In this document: one piece after another, positions 61,928 to 64,000 of the stretch
How the letters are laid out: every line of letters starts with the position of its first letter
Numbering within the stretch: the stretch's first letter is position 1
NCBI GenBank assembly: GCA_017461725.1
Contig: JAFTXG010000018.1
Coordinates: forward strand, 62,001-126,000
Direction: 5' to 3'
Length of the DNA stretch: 64,000 bases
Source of the DNA: Lachnospiraceae bacterium
GTDB taxonomy: Bacteria > Bacillota > Clostridia > Lachnospirales > Lachnospiraceae
The notes under the pieces: model-generated
The model's database searches: none
What the model was told of the DNA's origin: nothing
What the model saw: only the letters and a program-made list of their open reading frames with translations
Program-made: the position numbers and the translations under genes

Positions 61928-61999
61928 AAAAAAAGCCCTCAGGAAGCTGCAACTTCGAGAGGGCCAAGCAGCCGGAGCTGCTACCAAATGGCAATTATA
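61928..61999 (-). ncRNA. Candidate leftward small RNA
   Basis: On the minus strand, TATAAT (61994-61999) without a clear -35 precedes AGCAGC-TCCG-GCTGCT (61967-61982), a tight tetraloop hairpin, then GCCCTC/GAGGGC with an inner GAAG/CTTC stem (61935-61964) and seven T residues (61928-61934). A 60-nt two-hairpin RNA would result. Its terminator points against the surrounding genes, so it is not simply their terminator. Confidence 0.45.
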
Positions 62000-62075
62000 G
62001 GGTAACACATTCTCCGGGGAAATGTAAAGGACTTTTCGCTAAAAAATAAGCGAAACCCTAAGAGGAGGATTAGAA

Positions 62076-62270
62076 ATGCAGAGAATCAGAGAACTCATGA
62101 AGGAACTGATCCGGGAGCTACTCTTGATGGATATTGAGACAATCGAGAGGATAAGCGGCAAATGGACGGAAGGAATGCGAAAAGAAGGTATTCCGGATAA
62201 CTTGATTGCGTTTTGCAATAAACTCGCAGAGGCAGTGATCCAGCGGAAGAAAGAGAGGTCATGTGTATGA
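62076..62270 (+). CDS. Small helical hypothetical protein
   Basis: This 64-residue protein is almost entirely helical and charged (MKELIRELLLMDIETIERI, IAFCNKLAEAVIQRKKERS). AGAGGAGG precedes it. Its TGA overlaps the start of the peptidase gene (ATGA), so they are co-translated; it may be a partner of that protein. Confidence 0.65.
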   Translation: MQRIRELMKELIRELLLMDIETIERISGKWTEGMRKEGIPDNLIAFCNKLAEAVIQRKKERSCV

Positions 62271-62686
62271 GGGATAATAAAGAACTACTTGCCAAGCTGA
62301 TCAACATGACCGGAAGTATAGATGGGGACATTGTTTTTATGCCGATGATCAGTAAATGCAAGGGATTGATGGTAGGTGAACAGGTGGAGTATACGCCAGA
62401 AGAGATGGAACGGCTTATGTACATAGCGGAGCAACAGGGGATAAAGGTTAGATTTAAGTCGTTTGAGGCTTTTGATGGAAGGATGGCGGTTGTCAAGGAT
62501 GAGGTCCGTATAGGAATCAGAGCGGGAATGAGTTTTGACGAATATGTGTACACCCTTGCACATGAGCTTGCGCACTGGTTTTTGCATTTCGATAAGGGCG
62601 ATACAATAACCAGTGACAACCACCAGGAATATGAGGAGCAGGCAGACAGGGCGGCGAAAATGCTATTGCTGGCTTTGTCCGCATAA
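62267..62686 (+). CDS. ImmA/IrrE-type metallopeptidase
   Basis: This 139-residue protein has the zinc motif HELAHWFLHF (His99, Glu100, His103) and a later acidic EYEEQADRAAKMLL helix supplying the third ligand, as in ImmA/IrrE proteins. In ICEBs1 and related elements such proteases cut the CI-like repressor to induce the element. I chose the ATG at 62267 for spacing to GAGAGG; 62261 is an alternative. The repressor to be cleaved is most likely the one ending at 58542. Confidence 0.82.
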   Translation: MRDNKELLAKLINMTGSIDGDIVFMPMISKCKGLMVGEQVEYTPEEMERLMYIAEQQGIKVRFKSFEAFDGRMAVVKDEVRIGIRAGMSFDEYVYTLAHELAHWFLHFDKGDTITSDNHQEYEEQADRAAKMLLLALSA

Positions 62687-62831
62687 ATAACGGCACCTAT
62701 GGGCCGGGGAATGGTGTTGGCGCACCGGAACCCGGCTGCACACGGGCCGAGGAATAGTGAGATGGACGGATGTTATTAAATGTTATGGTTATGAATTTGT
62801 TGACGCGATAACGCGCGAAGGGAGGTGTCTT

Positions 62832-62975
62832 ATGATCAAGCTCACCGTACACTATGACCATCCGGAGCAACTGCAGATGCTGATCCAGCTCCTGGGTGAT
62901 CGGGTGTTGAGCTGCCGGAGAGCAAAACAACAGACCGGATCACATAAGAGGGCATATATTGTTTTACGTGATTAA
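62832..62975 (+). CDS. Short hypothetical protein, 47 aa
   Basis: This 47-residue protein (MIKLTVHYDHPEQLQMLIQL start) is preceded by GGGAGGTG at six bases, a better start than the GTG at 62757. No family is recognised. The gap before it (62687-62831) shows no gene. Confidence 0.6.
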   Translation: MIKLTVHYDHPEQLQMLIQLLGDRVLSCRRAKQQTGSHKRAYIVLRD

Positions 62976-62979
62976 GACA

Positions 62980-63034
62980 CACTAAAGGAGCAATGGCCCA
63001 ACCCAAAGGGGGGTCAGGTATCGCTCCTTTAGTG
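62980..63034 (+). repeat. Perfect 12-bp stem downstream of the 47-aa gene
   Basis: CACTAAAGGAGC (62980-62991) pairs exactly with GCTCCTTTAGTG (63023-63034) around a 31-nt loop. CCCAACCCAAA occurs in the loop and again about 50 nt later. No T run follows, so simple termination is unlikely. Confidence 0.55.
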
Positions 63035-63116
63035 AAGCCATTCTCCTCCCAACCCAAAAGGATCACGAGGGAAAAGGATGGTTCTCATTCGGATTATACA
63101 ATAAGGCGCACAGAAA

Positions 63117-63156
63117 AGCAAGGGCGGTTTATCATGTAATTGATAGGCTTGCCCTG
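63117..63156 (-). terminator. Terminator of the second repressor gene
   Basis: AGGGC and GCCCT with inner TATCA/TGATA form a two-part stem (63121-63155). On the minus strand it is followed by TGCTTTTC, in the right place for the gene ending at 63187. Confidence 0.5.
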
Positions 63157-63186
63157 TTTCTGGGTTGTGGGCTATATTCCTTTAGT

Positions 63187-63399
63187 TCAGTCCTGATCAG
63201 GAAGGTATTCCAGAAAGTCTCCTGGCTGACACCTTAGTAATTCGCAGACTGTAGAGATATTTTCCCATGAGACCAGCTCGTTATTTCGAAATTTTTGTAT
63301 TGTGGCTTCTCCGAATAACCTTTCTTTTCTTAGGCGGTACGTTGAGTAACCGGCATCTTTGAGCGCAGAAACAATATTGATTTTGTATTGAATTGGCAT
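63187..63399 (-). CDS. Small XRE/HTH_26-type repressor
   Basis: This 70-residue protein is a bare helix-turn-helix (STYRLRKERLFGEATIQKF then WENISTVCELLRCQPGDFL), the HTH_26 Cro/CI-like pattern. I start it at 63399 after AAGGAAG; a frame to 63555 would add 52 residues across its own promoter. It faces the rightward gene at 63747 across an operator region, forming a second switch in the element. Confidence 0.8.
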   Translation of the reverse strand: MPIQYKINIVSALKDAGYSTYRLRKERLFGEATIQKFRNNELVSWENISTVCELLRCQPGDFLEYLPDQD

Positions 63400-63469
63400 G
63401 GATTGCACTTCCTTTCTGTGGGAAATAAATAGGACAGTTAAAATTGTGAATACCTCTTCCATTATAAGC

Positions 63470-63577
63470 ATTATATCGCAGATATGCACAAAAAAACAAG
63501 TGTATAAAATCGCCAAAATATACACTGTAAGTTTGTGCATAATGTCAATGGACATACACTAGTATCTGGTGTATAAT
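63470..63577. promoter_or_regulatory. Second divergent operator-promoter region
   Basis: Leftward promoter: TTGTTT (63494-63499), 18 nt, TATAAT (63470-63475). Rightward promoter: TGGACA (63549-63554), 17 nt, TATAAT (63572-63577). AGTGTATA...TATACACT (63499-63526) is a perfect 8-bp inverted repeat abutting the leftward -35, and ATACAC...GTGTAT (63554-63574) fills the rightward spacer. Both are built from the same GTGTAT half-site. Confidence 0.7.
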
Positions 63578-63746
63578 GTGGTCATAAGATAACAGAGAGG
63601 GACAGCCGGAAAAAGCGGTGAAAGGCCGTAAATGCCGAAAGCGTCCGATACCGAAAACCATATCCCTGTGAGAGGTAGAAAGCCTCAATAGGCAGGAAGA
63701 TGATTCCGGGGCGGTTCCTCTCCACAATGAAAAGGAGATAGAAAAC

Positions 63747-64000
63747 ATGACAGAGAGACAGATTGAAAATCGCATCAAAAAGCTGCAGGCCATTGAGGTG
63801 CAGCAGAAAGAGCTGGAGGCGCAGGCTGAATTGTTGAGAGCTGAGTTGAAAGCAGACCTGGAAGACAAGGGGCTGGACGAGCTGAAGACATCGAATTTTA
63901 TTATCCGTTGGAAAGAGATCGTCAGTGAACGGCTGGATGGAAAGGCGCTGAAAACGGCATTACCAGAGATATACCGTCAGTATTGCCGGCAGGCGAGCAA
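63747..64000 (+). CDS. Phage-type coiled-coil protein, 5' part
   Basis: The frame runs off the window after 84 codons. It begins with a charged coiled coil (TERQIENRIKKLQAIEVQQK to about residue 45), then IIRWKEIVSERLDGKALKTA. Short phage proteins with such a coiled coil followed by a W-K-E-I/V-x-x-R-x-D segment are common in Firmicutes prophages and ICEs, but their role is unknown. AAAGGAG precedes it. Confidence 0.7.
   Translation, partial: MTERQIENRIKKLQAIEVQQKELEAQAELLRAELKADLEDKGLDELKTSNFIIRWKEIVSERLDGKALKTALPEIYRQYCRQAS

Noticed and set aside
63632..63691. A 19-codon frame (ATG to TAG) in the leader of the last gene, possibly a leader peptide
   Set aside because: AAAGG lies upstream, but the peptide has no regulatory codon runs and I could not link it to a terminator or attenuator.

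Overview
The window looks like the chromosome of a strictly anaerobic, gut-type member of the Clostridia, most likely Lachnospiraceae. This rests on a glycyl radical enzyme with its activase, low-GC Gram-positive ribosome-binding sites and sigma-A promoters, LplB/YtcP-type sugar permeases encoded without an ATPase, a HisG/HisZ-type histidine operon, and the protein families present. No rRNA, tRNA or CRISPR array was seen.

Region 1 (1-28.3 kb) is a large sugar or glycoside utilisation island. It begins with the 3' part of a DUF5696-like TIM-barrel protein, then two ABC permeases, a solute-binding lipoprotein, two metallo-beta-lactamase-fold proteins, a PHP-domain protein and an AraC regulator. 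Next come seven Gfo/Idh/MocA oxidoreductases (five in tandem), a xylose-isomerase-like TIM-barrel protein and a second AraC regulator. The island ends with a radical-SAM activase, a glycyl radical enzyme whose active site departs from the known families, a cupin, an FAD oxidoreductase, a D-lyxose/D-mannose isomerase, a fructokinase-like kinase and an SGNH hydrolase. A coherent reading is import of an unusual glycoside, oxidation/elimination/reduction at keto-sugar level, radical chemistry on a product, and entry to glycolysis by isomerase plus kinase. The substrate is unknown. Two promoters 13 kb apart share a 13-bp element, pointing to one regulator.

Region 2 (28.3-47.4 kb) is mostly core genome. 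It holds a compact type I toxin-antitoxin-like locus (30-aa membrane peptide plus convergent RNA), endonuclease III, an M3 oligopeptidase, a Fic protein, a GH13 alpha-glucosidase with a GPH symporter, pnuC behind an attenuator-like leader, an SPFH protein with a coiled-coil/ribbon-helix-helix partner, an RND exporter with a roughly 320-residue coiled-coil insertion, small membrane proteins, a CBS-pair protein, a DegV protein and O-acetylhomoserine sulfhydrylase.

Region 3 (47.4-56.8 kb, minus strand) is a complete histidine operon: hisZ-G-D-C-B-H-A-F, an unknown membrane-anchored gene, hisIE, and a PHP histidinol-phosphatase. Two intercistronic gaps carry long nested inverted repeats.

Region 4 (57.0-64.0 kb, running off the window) is the left end of an integrated mobile element. 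It has a tyrosine integrase, a CI-like repressor divergent from a Cro-like protein across a clear operator region, an excisionase, a RepA-like ATPase, small translationally coupled genes, an ImmA/IrrE-type metallopeptidase and a second divergent repressor switch. Several compact promoter-terminator units look like small RNAs.
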